A stretch of DNA of 64,000 nt from Dechloromonas hortensis (GTDB lineage Bacteria; Pseudomonadota; Gammaproteobacteria; Burkholderiales; Rhodocyclaceae): NCBI RefSeq assembly GCF_009469765.1, contig NZ_SSSQ01000005.1, positions 184,149 to 248,148 of the forward strand, in the 5' to 3' direction. Each line of letters starts with the position of its first letter. Within the stretch, counting starts at the first letter, position 1. This document shows positions 40,654 to 50,078 of the stretch, piece by piece. A model generated the notes under the pieces. The model did not search any database. It saw only the letters and a program-made list of their open reading frames with translations, and was not told where the DNA came from. Position numbers and translations under genes: made by a program.

Positions 40654-42884
40654 GCGAAGGCGAGAGCGGGCGGGTCGTCGAATTCGCCATTGGCGGCATG
40701 ACCTGCGCTGCCTGCTCGGCGCGGCTAGAAAAAGTCCTGAATCGCCAGCCTGGCATGCAGGCCAACGTCAATCTGGCGGCGGAGCGGGCACGGGTGCGGC
40801 TGCTGGGTGCGGCCGATGAAGCAGCGGTGCTGGCGGCGGTCGCCAAGGCCGGTTTTGTCGCAGAACTGGTCGATAGCCAGACCCGCGAGCGTGAAAAAGC
40901 CGAAAAAATGCGGGTCTACCGCAGCGAGATCAAGCGTTTCTGGATTGCCGTAGCACTGACCTTGCCGCTGGTTGGGCAGATGCTTTTCATGTTCGGCGAG
41001 CATGGCCACCAGAACGAATTGTCGCGCTGGCTGCAACTGGTGCTGGCGACGCCGGTCCAGTTCTGGATTGGCTGGCGCTTCTACGACGGCGCCTTCAAGG
41101 CGCTGCGCGGCGGCGGTGCCAACATGGATGTGCTGGTAGCCCTGGGGACCAGTATGGCCTGGGGGTTTTCCGCTGTGGTGACGGTTTTTGCGCTGGATCA
41201 GCATGTCTATTTTGAAGGTGGTGCGGCGGTCATCACGCTGGTCCTGCTCGGCAAACTGCTTGAGGCACGAGCCAAGGCGCGGACCTCGGAGGCCATCGAG
41301 GCACTGATCAGACTGCAGCCGAAAACGGCCCGCGTCGAGCGCGACGGGCAGTGGGTCGAAATGCCGGTCGATGCCCTGATGCCGGGCGATATATTCATGG
41401 TTCGTCCGGGCGAAAGCGTGCCGGTCGATGGCGAGGTGGTCGAGGGCGACTCCAGCATCAACGAGGCGATGCTGACTGGCGAAAGCATGCCGGTGCACAA
41501 GCTGGCCGGCGACCAGGTGTTCGCGGCGACGGCCAACGGCCAGGGGGCCTTGCGCTGCCGGGCGACCGGGGTGGGTGAGCATACGCTGCTCGCCGGCATC
41601 ATCCGGTTGGTCGGCGAAGCGCAGGGTTCGAAGGCGCCGGTGCAGCGAATGGCCGACCGCATTTCGGCGATTTTCGTGCCGGTGGTGTGCGGCATCGCCT
41701 TGGTGACTTTTGTCGGCTGGTGGTGGTATTCGGGCTTCTTTGCCGAGGCGCTGGTCAATGCGGTGGCGGTGCTGGTCATTGCCTGCCCTTGCGCGCTCGG
41801 CCTGGCGACACCGACGGCGATCATGGTCGGCACCGGGCAGGGGGCACGGGCCGGGATTCTGGTCCGGAATGCCGAGGCGCTGGAGCGGGCCGAACGGGTC
41901 ACGGTGCTGGCCCTCGACAAGACCGGTACGCTGACCCTCGGCGAGCCGCAGGTGACCGAACTGGTCGTGCGCCACGGCGACGAAGCGAGGGCGCTGCGGC
42001 TGGCGGCGGCGCTCGAGCAGGGCTCTGAACATCCGCTGGCACGGGCGATTCTGGCGCGCCATGCGGCTTCGCTGAGCAGTCCTGCGACCATGGAAGAAAA
42101 GGCTGCTCCTAGGACCATAGAAGAAAATGCTGGCCCTAGGGTCGACCTGCCAAAAACGACAAATTTCAAGGCGCATGCCGGGCTTGGCGTCAGTGCCGAG
42201 CTTGACGGGCGCGAGTTGCGCCTCGGTTCGCCGGACTGGCTGGGCCTCGCCGATGACGAGTCGGTCCGCCGTTTGCAAGGCGTGGGGAAGACGGTGGTCG
42301 GGCTGGCCGAGCAGGGTGAGGTGCTTGCCTTGTTTGCGATTGCCGATGCGCTGCGACCGACCTCGAAGCGTGCGGTCGAGCGTTTGCGCCAGCGCGGTAT
42401 CCGCGTCGTGATGCTGACCGGCGACAACGCGCTGACGGCGGCAGCAATTGCTGCCGAAGCCGGGATCGTTGAATTCCGGGCCGGGGTGTTGCCTGGCGAC
42501 AAGGCAACGGTAATCAGTGAATTGAGGGCCGATGGCGCTTTGGTCGCCATGGTCGGCGATGGCGTCAACGATGCGCCGGCACTGGCCGCGGCCGATGTCA
42601 GTTTCGCCATCGGCGCCGGTTCCGACGCGGCGATCGAGGCGGCCGACCTTACACTGATCCGCAGCGACCTGCACGGGGTGGCTGATGCGATCGATCTTTC
42701 CGCCGCCACCTTGGGCAAAATCCGGCAGAATCTGTTTTTCGCCTTCATCTACAATGTACTGGGCATTCCGCTTGCCGCTCTCGGACTGCTCAACCCGGTG
42801 GTGGCCGGGGCGGCGATGGCGATGAGTTCGGTGTCGGTGGTTTCCAATTCGCTGCTGCTGAAGCGCTGGCACGCCAAACGCTGA
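40650..42884 (+). CDS. copA: Copper-translocating P1B-type ATPase
   Basis: A 744-residue pump. An N-terminal heavy-metal domain has GGMTCAAC. Membrane motif CPC occurs in VIACPCALGLATPTAIMVGTG. DKTGTLTLG, TGES, SEHPLA and GDGVNDAPAL complete the P1B-1 set. It exports Cu+ from the cytoplasm, either for detoxification (CopA) or for cbb3-oxidase assembly (CcoI/FixI); the neighbours favour the latter, while the single CxxC domain fits either. The ATG at 40650 overlaps the Usp stop. A 27-base tandem duplication lies in the nucleotide-binding domain near residues 480-497. Confidence 0.85.
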   Translation: MSEGESGRVVEFAIGGMTCAACSARLEKVLNRQPGMQANVNLAAERARVRLLGAADEAAVLAAVAKAGFVAELVDSQTREREKAEKMRVYRSEIKRFWIAVALTLPLVGQMLFMFGEHGHQNELSRWLQLVLATPVQFWIGWRFYDGAFKALRGGGANMDVLVALGTSMAWGFSAVVTVFALDQHVYFEGGAAVITLVLLGKLLEARAKARTSEAIEALIRLQPKTARVERDGQWVEMPVDALMPGDIFMVRPGESVPVDGEVVEGDSSINEAMLTGESMPVHKLAGDQVFAATANGQGALRCRATGVGEHTLLAGIIRLVGEAQGSKAPVQRMADRISAIFVPVVCGIALVTFVGWWWYSGFFAEALVNAVAVLVIACPCALGLATPTAIMVGTGQGARAGILVRNAEALERAERVTVLALDKTGTLTLGEPQVTELVVRHGDEARALRLAAALEQGSEHPLARAILARHAASLSSPATMEEKAAPRTIEENAGPRVDLPKTTNFKAHAGLGVSAELDGRELRLGSPDWLGLADDESVRRLQGVGKTVVGLAEQGEVLALFAIADALRPTSKRAVERLRQRGIRVVMLTGDNALTAAAIAAEAGIVEFRAGVLPGDKATVISELRADGALVAMVGDGVNDAPALAAADVSFAIGAGSDAAIEAADLTLIRSDLHGVADAIDLSAATLGKIRQNLFFAFIYNVLGIPLAALGLLNPVVAGAAMAMSSVSVVSNSLLLKRWHAKR
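42086..42139 (+). repeat. 27-base tandem duplication inside copA
   Basis: Two adjacent 27-base units differ at five positions and encode TMEEKAAPR and TIEENAGPR in frame. The segment is poorly conserved in P1B pumps, so it looks like a recent in-frame insertion in a surface loop of the N domain. Confidence 0.75.
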
Positions 42885-42910
42885 AACAAGACAAATAACG
42901 AAGGGCCTTG

Positions 42911-44683
42911 ATGACCGTTGCCGCCGGAAAAACCATACTCGAGCAGGACCTTTCCGACGCGACGGGCGGTGCGGGCGAGTTCGCCCACCATGCGCTGACG
43001 CTGGCCGAACAGGGAGAAATGTTCCGGTCCACGATGGATGCCGCCCAAGTCGGCATCTTCATCCTGCAGGACCGCCGCTTCAAGTACGCCAACCCGTATT
43101 TCCTGCGCCTGTTCGGTTTTACCGCCGAAGAACTGGTCGACCGCCTGGGTCCGCTCGATATCGTCGTTCCCGAACAGCACCCGGTCGTGCTCGAACAGAT
43201 GCAGCAGCGGATGAGCGGCGTCATCGGTCACAATTACGAACTGACGGCGGTGCGCAAGAATGGCTCGACCTTTCCGGCCATGGTGCGCGGTTCACCGGTA
43301 ACCTTCGGCGGCCAGCCGGCCTCGGTCGGCACCGTGCTCGATGTCTCGGCCCAGAAGGCGGCCGAGCAGCGCATTCGCGAACTGGCCGATTTCGACGTGT
43401 TGACCGGGCTGCCCAACCGTCGCTTGTTGCGCGACCGCTTCGCCCAGTTGCTGGCCGGGGCCGAGCGCGACAAGTCGGCGATCGCCCTGATCTTTCTCGA
43501 CCTCGATCATTTCAAGCGGGTTAACGATTCGCTCGGCCACAGCGTCGGCGATGACCTGTTGTGCGAAGTGGCACGCCGGGTCGATACCGTCATTCGGCGG
43601 GTCGATACCGTGGCCCGCTTGGGTGGCGATGAGTTCATCTTCGCCCTGCCGGCGACGCACACCGCCGCAGCCACCGAAGTGGCGCGCCGGCTGCTCGAAG
43701 TGTTCGGCAAGCCGTTTGCCGTTGCCGGCCACGAACTGACGGTGACCGGCTCGCTCGGCATCAGCCTCTTCCCGCAGGATGGCGAGGATCTGGAAACCCT
43801 GCTCAAGAACGCCGACGCGGCGATGTACAAGGCCAAGGAACTGGGCCGCAACACCTTCCAGTTCTACAACAGCGCGATGAATACGGCGACGCTGGAACGC
43901 CTGCTGATGGAAAGCAATCTGCGGCGCGCCCTGATTCAAGAGGAATTCACGCTGGTGTACCAGCCGCTGGTCAGCTTGCAGAGCGGCCTGGTGATCGGCG
44001 TCGAAGCGCTGATCCGATGGCGGCATCCCGATCTCGGCATGATCATGCCGGACCGTTTCATCCATGTCGCCGAAGAGACCGGGCTGATCAATCAGATCGG
44101 CGACTGGGTGCTGTGCGAGGCCTGCCGGCAGGCCCAGCGCTGGGTCAAGGCCGGTTTGCCGCCGCTGATCATGGCGGTCAACGTGGCGCCGGTGCAGTTT
44201 CGCCAGGCCGGTTTCGTCGAAGTGGTGGCCGGCGCGCTCGCCGCCTCCGGCCTGGAGGCCAGCCGGCTCGAACTGGAAGTCACCGAACGGACCGTGATGC
44301 ACGATGCCGACATCAATCTCGGCACCTTGTCGGCCTTGCACCGGATGGGCGTCGAACTGTCGCTCGATGATTTCGGTACCGGCTATTCGTCACTGGCCTA
44401 CCTGAAGCGTTTTCCGGTCGGCAAGCTGAAGATCGATCGTTCCTTCATCAACGATCTGGAAACCGATGCCGATGATCAGGCCATCGCCTCGACCATCGTC
44501 AGTATGGGGCGCAACCTGCGCCTGACCGTACTGGCCGAAGGCGTCGAAACCGTCGAGCAACTGGCGCTGTTGCGTAAAATGGGGTGCGACATGGCGCAGG
44601 GCTATCACTTCAGCCGACCGCTGCCGGCCGAGCAGATCGCCGACTTGCTGCGCCAGCAACCCTTCATGAACAGGAATGACTGA
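42911..44683 (+). CDS. PAS-GGDEF-EAL protein
   Basis: A 590-residue soluble protein. A PAS domain (about 35-150) with GIFILQDRRFKYANPYFLRLFGF is followed by GGDEF (160-320) with intact ARLGGDEFIFAL and an RRVD inhibitory site five residues before it. The EAL domain (335-580) keeps EALIRW, EVTERT, DDFGTGYSSL, KIDRSF and AEGVET. Both cyclase and phosphodiesterase activities are therefore possible. It starts 26 bases after copA and ends just before the copper-chaperone gene. A role in tying c-di-GMP to copper or redox state is speculative. Confidence 0.9.
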   Translation: MTVAAGKTILEQDLSDATGGAGEFAHHALTLAEQGEMFRSTMDAAQVGIFILQDRRFKYANPYFLRLFGFTAEELVDRLGPLDIVVPEQHPVVLEQMQQRMSGVIGHNYELTAVRKNGSTFPAMVRGSPVTFGGQPASVGTVLDVSAQKAAEQRIRELADFDVLTGLPNRRLLRDRFAQLLAGAERDKSAIALIFLDLDHFKRVNDSLGHSVGDDLLCEVARRVDTVIRRVDTVARLGGDEFIFALPATHTAAATEVARRLLEVFGKPFAVAGHELTVTGSLGISLFPQDGEDLETLLKNADAAMYKAKELGRNTFQFYNSAMNTATLERLLMESNLRRALIQEEFTLVYQPLVSLQSGLVIGVEALIRWRHPDLGMIMPDRFIHVAEETGLINQIGDWVLCEACRQAQRWVKAGLPPLIMAVNVAPVQFRQAGFVEVVAGALAASGLEASRLELEVTERTVMHDADINLGTLSALHRMGVELSLDDFGTGYSSLAYLKRFPVGKLKIDRSFINDLETDADDQAIASTIVSMGRNLRLTVLAEGVETVEQLALLRKMGCDMAQGYHFSRPLPAEQIADLLRQQPFMNRND

Positions 44684-44684
44684 A

Positions 44685-44891
44685 ATGGAAAACACCCTTA
44701 TCAAGGTCGGCGGCATGAGCTGCCAGGGCTGCGTCAAGAACATCACCGGCGTGCTGACTGCCTTGCCCGGCGTCGCTTCGGCCGAAGTCTCGCTGGAGGC
44801 GGCCGAGGCCCGGGTCGCCTTCGACCCGCAGATGGTCAGCCGCGAGGCGCTGCTCGGCGCCATCGAGGATGCTGGCTTCGACGCCGAATAG
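44685..44891 (+). CDS. copZ: CopZ-like heavy-metal-binding chaperone
   Basis: A 68-residue HMA-domain protein with IKVGGMSCQGCVKNI (MxCxxC) near residues 8-15 and a ferredoxin-like fold pattern to the end, ...AIEDAGFDAE. It would hand Cu+ to the P1B ATPase encoded upstream. The ATG at 44685 gives the usual length; an ATG at 44676, overlapping the EAL gene stop, is the alternative. Confidence 0.85.
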   Translation: MENTLIKVGGMSCQGCVKNITGVLTALPGVASAEVSLEAAEARVAFDPQMVSREALLGAIEDAGFDAE

Positions 44892-44912
44892 CCGCTGGAA
44901 CAAGGAAACGAA

Positions 44913-45959
44913 GTGCCTGAACAAACCATCAAACTGACCCAGCTTTCGCATGGCGGCGGCTGTGGCTGCAAGATTGCGCCCGGCGTCCTGCAAAAAATCC
45001 TGGCCGGCACAACGCCGGGCATCATTCCGCCGCAATTACTGGTCGGTACCGAAACCGCCGACGATGCCGCGGTGTACCAGATCAACCCGCAGCAGGCGAT
45101 CGTTGCGACGACGGACTTTTTCATGCCGATCGTCGATGATCCTTTCGATTTCGGGCGCATCGCGGCGACCAATGCCATTTCCGATGTCTACGCGATGGGC
45201 GGCACGCCGCTGTTCGCGCTGGCCCTGGTCGGCATGCCGGTCAATGTGCTGCCGCTGGAAACCATCGCCAAGATTCTCGAAGGCGGCGAGTCGGTCTGTC
45301 GTGCGGCGGGGATTCCGATTGCCGGCGGCCACACCATCGATTCGGTCGAGCCGATTTATGGTCTGGTCGCCATCGGCCTGGTCAATCCGGCCCATCTCAA
45401 GCGCAACTCGTCGGCCCAGGCCGGCGACAAGCTGATTCTGGGCAAGCAACTGGGCGTCGGTGTCTATAGCGCGGCGCTGAAGAAGGGCCTGCTCACCGAG
45501 AACGACTATCAGGCGATGGTCGAGACGACGACCCAGCTCAACACGCCGGGGCCGGTGCTGGCCTGCCTGGATGGGGTGCATGCGGTGACCGATGTGACCG
45601 GCTTCGGCCTGCTCGGCCACTTGCTGGAAGTGTGCAAGGGTAGCCAGCTTCGGGCCAATGTGAAATTTTCCGATCTGCCGCTGCTCGGCAAGGCCATGGA
45701 CTTCGCTCGCGCCGGCCAGGTGACCGGGGCTTCCGGGCGCAACTGGGCGAGCTACGGCGAGAGCGTCAATCTCGCCGCCCACCTGGGCGAAGCTGAGCGC
45801 GCCCTGCTGACCGACCCGCAGACCTCGGGCGGCCTGCTGGTCTCCTGTGCGCCGGAGAGCGTCACCGAAGTATTGTCCATTTTCCTGCAACAGGGCTTCA
45901 CCCACGTTTCGGTGGTAGGCGAGGTCGGTGCAGGCGAGCCGGGAATCGACGTCGTCTAA
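44913..45959 (+). CDS. selD: Selenide, water dikinase
   Basis: A 348-residue protein with GTG start. The active-site region reads LSHGGGCGCKIAP with Cys (not Sec) as nucleophile and the essential Lys three residues later. TADDAAVYQ, TTDFFMPIVDDP, GGHTIDSVEPIYGL and VTDVTGFGLLGHLLE are family blocks. It makes selenophosphate for selenocysteine or 2-selenouridine. No selA, selB or selU is nearby in the window, so the end use is open. Confidence 0.94.
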   Translation: MPEQTIKLTQLSHGGGCGCKIAPGVLQKILAGTTPGIIPPQLLVGTETADDAAVYQINPQQAIVATTDFFMPIVDDPFDFGRIAATNAISDVYAMGGTPLFALALVGMPVNVLPLETIAKILEGGESVCRAAGIPIAGGHTIDSVEPIYGLVAIGLVNPAHLKRNSSAQAGDKLILGKQLGVGVYSAALKKGLLTENDYQAMVETTTQLNTPGPVLACLDGVHAVTDVTGFGLLGHLLEVCKGSQLRANVKFSDLPLLGKAMDFARAGQVTGASGRNWASYGESVNLAAHLGEAERALLTDPQTSGGLLVSCAPESVTEVLSIFLQQGFTHVSVVGEVGAGEPGIDVV

Positions 45960-45973
45960 ACGAGGAGTCTGCC

Positions 45974-47566
45974 ATGTGCCATCCGCTGTCCCTGCTGCGT
46001 TGCTTGTTACTGACGATGCTGCTGGCGATGGTCGGTGGCCTGCACGCCAAGGAGCCGGCCGCGCCGGAGGCGGTGCTGAAATTTGCCAACCGCGAGATCG
46101 TCACGCTACGCGCGACGGTGCAGGGGGCGACGCCGGAAAACCGGGTCCGGCGCATCGAAGAGCGCCTGCGTGCACTTGGCGAAGCGGATCTGGCGCAACC
46201 GATCAGCCGCAATCATGTGGTGCTGGAAGGGCGCAAGGGGATCGTCTTCAGCCTTGGCGACCGCATGCTGTTCGGGCTCTACGAGGCTGATCTCGACGAG
46301 GAGCAGCGGCTGAGCCTGGAGGTGGCGGCCGAGCAGGTCGAAAAGCGTTTCCGCGAGGCGCTCAAGGTCAAGGATGAGCAACTGCGTGGCCCGGTGTTGC
46401 TCAAGGGCATCCTGCTTTCCTTGCTGGCGACGGCGATCATGCTCAGCCTGTTGTGGGCGATCCAGCGGACCACTCGTTTCATACTGGGGCGTCTGCAGCA
46501 GCGGGTACAGAATGTGCGCGGCAACGACAAGGTGGGTTGGACCGAACATGCCTGGCTGCTGATCAGTCGCCTGGCCCAGTTGATCCTCGCTTTCCTGTGG
46601 CTGTCGGTGGCTTACCTATGGTTTACCTACGTGTTGGGTACCTTCCCGCTGACCCAGCCGTTCGCCGACAAGCTGTCCGGCTTCCTCATCGACTTGCTCG
46701 GCATGCTCGGGCATGGCGTGATTTCTGCCCTGCCGGGGCTGTTGACCGCAGCGGTCATCCTGTTCCTGACCAAGGCGGTCAACGACGTCCTGGCCAATGT
46801 TTTCCAGAATGTCGATCAGGGCAAGACGACCATCCCCGGTGTTCATCAGGAGACCGCCCGTGCCACCCGGCGTCTGGTCGGCATCCTGGTCTGGGGCGGT
46901 GGCATCGCCGTGGCTTATCCCTATCTGCCGCTGGCCGAAAGCGATGCCTTCAAGGGCTTGTCGGTCATGTTTGGCTTCATGCTGACTCTCGGCTCGGCCG
47001 GTATCGTCACGCAATTGATGAGCGGCCTGGTGCTGATCTACTCGCGGGCGCTGCATGTTGGCGATTTCGTCAGCGTCGGTGAGGTCGTCGGTGTGGTCAA
47101 GGAAATGGGGGCGCTGTCGACGAAGGTGGTCAATATGCGCAATGAGGAAATCACCATTCCCAATGCCGTGCTGGTCGGCAACCCGATCAAGAACTACACC
47201 AGCAACGGGGCGACGAAAGGGGCGCTGCTGTCGACCTCGGTGACGATCGGTTACGACACGCCGTGGCGGCAGGTTCATGCCATGCTGGTCAAGGCGGCCG
47301 AGGCTACCGGCGGTCTGCGTTCTGACCCGCAACCTTTCGTCAGGCAGAAGAGCCTGCAGGATTTCTACGTCGAATACGAGCTTTTTGCCTATGTCGACCG
47401 GCCGCTGGAGCGGGTCGATATCCTCTCCGAACTGCACGCCAATATTCAGGACCAGTTCAACAGCCACGGCGTCCAGATCATGTCGCCGCATTTCGTGCTG
47501 CAGCCGAAGACCAACGTTGTCGTCAGCCGCGACAACTGGTTTGCCGAGCCGGCCGACAAGCCCTGA
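45974..47566 (+). CDS. MscS-family mechanosensitive channel
   Basis: A 530-residue protein. A signal peptide ends HAK-E, followed by a periplasmic coiled region (about 30-130) and at least five membrane helices (from about 140). The pore-lining region reads FGFMLTLGSAGIVTQLMSGLVLIYSRALHVGDFV, with the following VGVVKEMGALSTKVVNMRNEEITIPNAVLVGN beta domain typical of MscS. It should release solutes on hypo-osmotic shock. It begins 14 bases after selD, and a weak hairpin terminator follows. Confidence 0.88.
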   Translation: MCHPLSLLRCLLLTMLLAMVGGLHAKEPAAPEAVLKFANREIVTLRATVQGATPENRVRRIEERLRALGEADLAQPISRNHVVLEGRKGIVFSLGDRMLFGLYEADLDEEQRLSLEVAAEQVEKRFREALKVKDEQLRGPVLLKGILLSLLATAIMLSLLWAIQRTTRFILGRLQQRVQNVRGNDKVGWTEHAWLLISRLAQLILAFLWLSVAYLWFTYVLGTFPLTQPFADKLSGFLIDLLGMLGHGVISALPGLLTAAVILFLTKAVNDVLANVFQNVDQGKTTIPGVHQETARATRRLVGILVWGGGIAVAYPYLPLAESDAFKGLSVMFGFMLTLGSAGIVTQLMSGLVLIYSRALHVGDFVSVGEVVGVVKEMGALSTKVVNMRNEEITIPNAVLVGNPIKNYTSNGATKGALLSTSVTIGYDTPWRQVHAMLVKAAEATGGLRSDPQPFVRQKSLQDFYVEYELFAYVDRPLERVDILSELHANIQDQFNSHGVQIMSPHFVLQPKTNVVVSRDNWFAEPADKP

Positions 47567-47572
47567 GCTGCC

Positions 47573-47591
47573 GCCCGGTCTGCCGGGCTTT
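47573..47591 (+). terminator. Hairpin after the MscS gene
   Basis: GCCCGG, TCTG loop, CCGGGC, then TTTA, directly after the stop. Short stem and short T-run. Confidence 0.5.
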
Positions 47592-47651
47592 ACCTCGTTT
47601 AACAACCTGCGCATTCCTGAGTGGATTATGTGACAAGTTGTAACGTAACAG

Positions 47652-47674
47652 CAAATGCGATATATTCGCATTTG
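47652..47674. promoter_or_regulatory. Fur-box-like dyad upstream of siderophore receptor
   Basis: Perfect 9-base arms CAAATGCGA and TCGCATTTG are separated by five A/T bases, resembling AT-rich Fur boxes. It lies about 160 bases upstream of the TonB receptor start in a 265-base gap, and fits iron repression of the receptor. Confidence 0.65.
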
Positions 47675-47831
47675 TATTCAGGTTTTCTCGCCCGGCTCAG
47701 CGCCAGGTTCGAGCCGCCTGCAAGAATTCAGGATACCGGTGCTCGATCGAGCGCCAGGGATCCGCAGATATCCCGGCAAGCCAGCCTCTATGCCAGCCAG
47801 CCACCCCAACTGACTGTCTTGAGGTATTTTC

Positions 47832-50021
47832 GTGAACACTACAAACTCGCCTGAATCGAAGGTTTCCGAACTTTCGTCCGAAATGGGCTCGGGGGTAAGC
47901 GCCGAACGGCGCGCCAAATTGTTGCCGCTGGGGGCGATGGTCGTTGCCGGCTTGTTCGGCGCGGCCAATGCGTCGGCCGCCGACGAGCAAACGCTGCCGG
48001 CGGTGACCGTCAAGGCCAATGCCGAACAGCAGGATGGCGTCCGCGCCACCAAGACCCGGGTCGGCAAGGTCGTCCAGGATCCGCACGATGTACCGCAGGC
48101 GATCACGACGATCACCCGCTCGCTGATGGAGGAGCAGGAAGCCAATTCGCTGCGCGAAGCACTGCGCAACGTTTCCGGCCTCTCCTTCAATGCCGCCGAA
48201 GGCGGCCGTTCCGGCGACAACATGATGTTGCGCGGCTTCTACACCTTTGGTGACATGTACCTCGACGGCATTCGCGACACCGCCCAGTACGACCGCGAAG
48301 TGTTCAACCTGGAGCAGGTCGATGTGCTGCGCGGTGCCGCTGCCATGCTGTTCGGGCGCGGCCAGGCCGGTGGAGTCATCAACCAGGTCAGCAAGACGCC
48401 GATGCTGTATGGCATCAACAAGGTCAATGTCGGAGTCGGTACCAACGGTTTCTTCGAAACCAAGGCCGACCTCAACCAGCGCATCGGTGAAACGACCGCC
48501 ATCCGTTTGAACGTGATGAAGCGCGACGAAGACAGCGGTCGCTCCAATCCGGTAAGCGGGACGACGCCGGAAATCCACCGCCAGGGCTTTGCGCCGAGCA
48601 TTTCCTTCGGTCTCGGCACTAACCACGAAATCACTCTGAGTCATTTGTGGACGCAGAGCAATGATCGCCCGGACTACGGCGTGCCGTTCAACAGTGTGGC
48701 CAAGAAGCCGGAAAGCAACTACGCCAACAACAAGGATTACTGGGGCGTCAGCGGCAGTTTCGACGAGAGCCAGACCAACGTCTCGACCCTGAACTACCTG
48801 TTCAAGATTTCGCCGGATACCCAGTGGCGCACCGTCGTTCGGGCCGCCAACTACAAGCGCTCCTACTGGGCCGTGGCGCCGCAGGGTGGGGCGCCGACGG
48901 CGAACAGCCTGGCTTCGCAAGCGAAGACTCGCGAATTCGACACGGACAACTTTGTTGTGCAGAGCGACCTCAACACCGCCTTCTCGATCTTCGGCATGAA
49001 GAACGAATTGGTTACCGGGGTTGAGTACCTGAAGGAAGACTCGACCCGCTGGGCCTTGCAGAACTTGGGTACCGCCAGCAAACCGGTCTACAAGTCTGGC
49101 CGCTTCACTTCGGCGGCACCAAATACCTACCAGGGCGACACCTACAGCGCCTACGTCCAGGACACGCTGGAATTCGTGCCTGACTGGAAGTTGACCGCCG
49201 GGGTCCGTCGCGACGAGATGCGCTCCGAGTACCAGTCGCCGGTCGGCTCGACAGGCGCCTCAACCAATTTCCGCGGCGATTTTGGCGAGAACAGCTACCG
49301 TACCGGTCTCTCCTGGCAGCCGTCGGCCGCCCAGCACTACTATCTGGGCTGGAGCGATTCGTTCAGCCCGACCGCCGACCTTTACCAGTTGTCCGGCAGC
49401 CAATACCCGGCCGAACGTTCCAAGGTCAGCGAAATCGGTGCCAAGTGGCTGCTGCTTGATGGCAATCTGGCTTTCCGTACCGCGGTGTACCATGCCGTCA
49501 AGGATTGGGAACGCAATACCGACCTCGAGTCGACCGCTTCGATCCTGACCAAGAAACGCGAGTCGGACGGTATCGAGCTTGAACTGGCCGGCCGCGTCAC
49601 TGACAACTGGGAAGTCTTCAGCGGCCTGTCGCTGATCGATGCCGAGATTCTCGAAGTTGCGCCGGGCAACGGCAACAAGAACTTCGTCGGCCAGATGCCG
49701 CGCAATACGCCGAAGCAGACCTTCAACCTCTGGACGACCTACAAGTTGCCGCTCGGCTTCAAGGTCGGCGGCGGCATGGAGTACAAGAGCAAGCGTTACG
49801 GCGGGGCGCCGACCGGAACGGCTGCCTTCAATCCGAACTGGGTGCCTTCCTATACCCGTTGGGATGCGATGGTGGCTTACGAACAGCCGAAATACGCCAT
49901 CAAGTTCAACATCCAGAACGTCTTTGACAAGGTCTATTACGACGCGATCTACGACAACGGTGGCTTCACCTATGTCGGCCAGGCTCGTCGTTTCATCCTG
50001 AGCACCGAGTACAAGTTCTAA
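47832..50021 (+). CDS. TonB-dependent catecholate-siderophore receptor (Fiu-like)
   Basis: A 729-residue receptor with GTG start and an N-terminal leader ending ASA-AD. The plug has DVPQAITTITRSLMEEQEANSLREALRNVSGL, RGFYTFGDMYLDGIRD and VDVLRGAAAMLFGRGQAGGVINQVSK, typical of the Fiu/CirA-type siderophore receptor group. The barrel ends in the TonB-receptor signature VGQARRFILSTEYKF. It should import ferric catecholates. GAGG precedes the start by about 9 bases, a Fur-like box lies upstream, and a strong terminator and piuC follow. Confidence 0.9.
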   Translation: MNTTNSPESKVSELSSEMGSGVSAERRAKLLPLGAMVVAGLFGAANASAADEQTLPAVTVKANAEQQDGVRATKTRVGKVVQDPHDVPQAITTITRSLMEEQEANSLREALRNVSGLSFNAAEGGRSGDNMMLRGFYTFGDMYLDGIRDTAQYDREVFNLEQVDVLRGAAAMLFGRGQAGGVINQVSKTPMLYGINKVNVGVGTNGFFETKADLNQRIGETTAIRLNVMKRDEDSGRSNPVSGTTPEIHRQGFAPSISFGLGTNHEITLSHLWTQSNDRPDYGVPFNSVAKKPESNYANNKDYWGVSGSFDESQTNVSTLNYLFKISPDTQWRTVVRAANYKRSYWAVAPQGGAPTANSLASQAKTREFDTDNFVVQSDLNTAFSIFGMKNELVTGVEYLKEDSTRWALQNLGTASKPVYKSGRFTSAAPNTYQGDTYSAYVQDTLEFVPDWKLTAGVRRDEMRSEYQSPVGSTGASTNFRGDFGENSYRTGLSWQPSAAQHYYLGWSDSFSPTADLYQLSGSQYPAERSKVSEIGAKWLLLDGNLAFRTAVYHAVKDWERNTDLESTASILTKKRESDGIELELAGRVTDNWEVFSGLSLIDAEILEVAPGNGNKNFVGQMPRNTPKQTFNLWTTYKLPLGFKVGGGMEYKSKRYGGAPTGTAAFNPNWVPSYTRWDAMVAYEQPKYAIKFNIQNVFDKVYYDAIYDNGGFTYVGQARRFILSTEYKF

Positions 50022-50038
50022 GCGCACGCACTACCCAG

Positions 50039-50064
50039 CCCCCTCGCTTCGCCGAGGGGGTTTT
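50039..50064 (+). terminator. Rho-independent terminator after siderophore receptor
   Basis: CCCCCTCG pairs with CGAGGGGG over a six-base loop, followed by TTTT. It begins 18 bases after the stop and 40 bases before piuC, so piuC expression depends on read-through or its own promoter. Confidence 0.85.
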
Positions 50065-50078
50065 CGCTTGAGGAAGCC

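Noticed and set aside
43576..43612. Short internal duplication RRVDTV in the GGDEF domain of the PAS-GGDEF-EAL protein
   Set aside because: The domain length is normal and the second copy is the expected inhibitory site, so there is no insertion.
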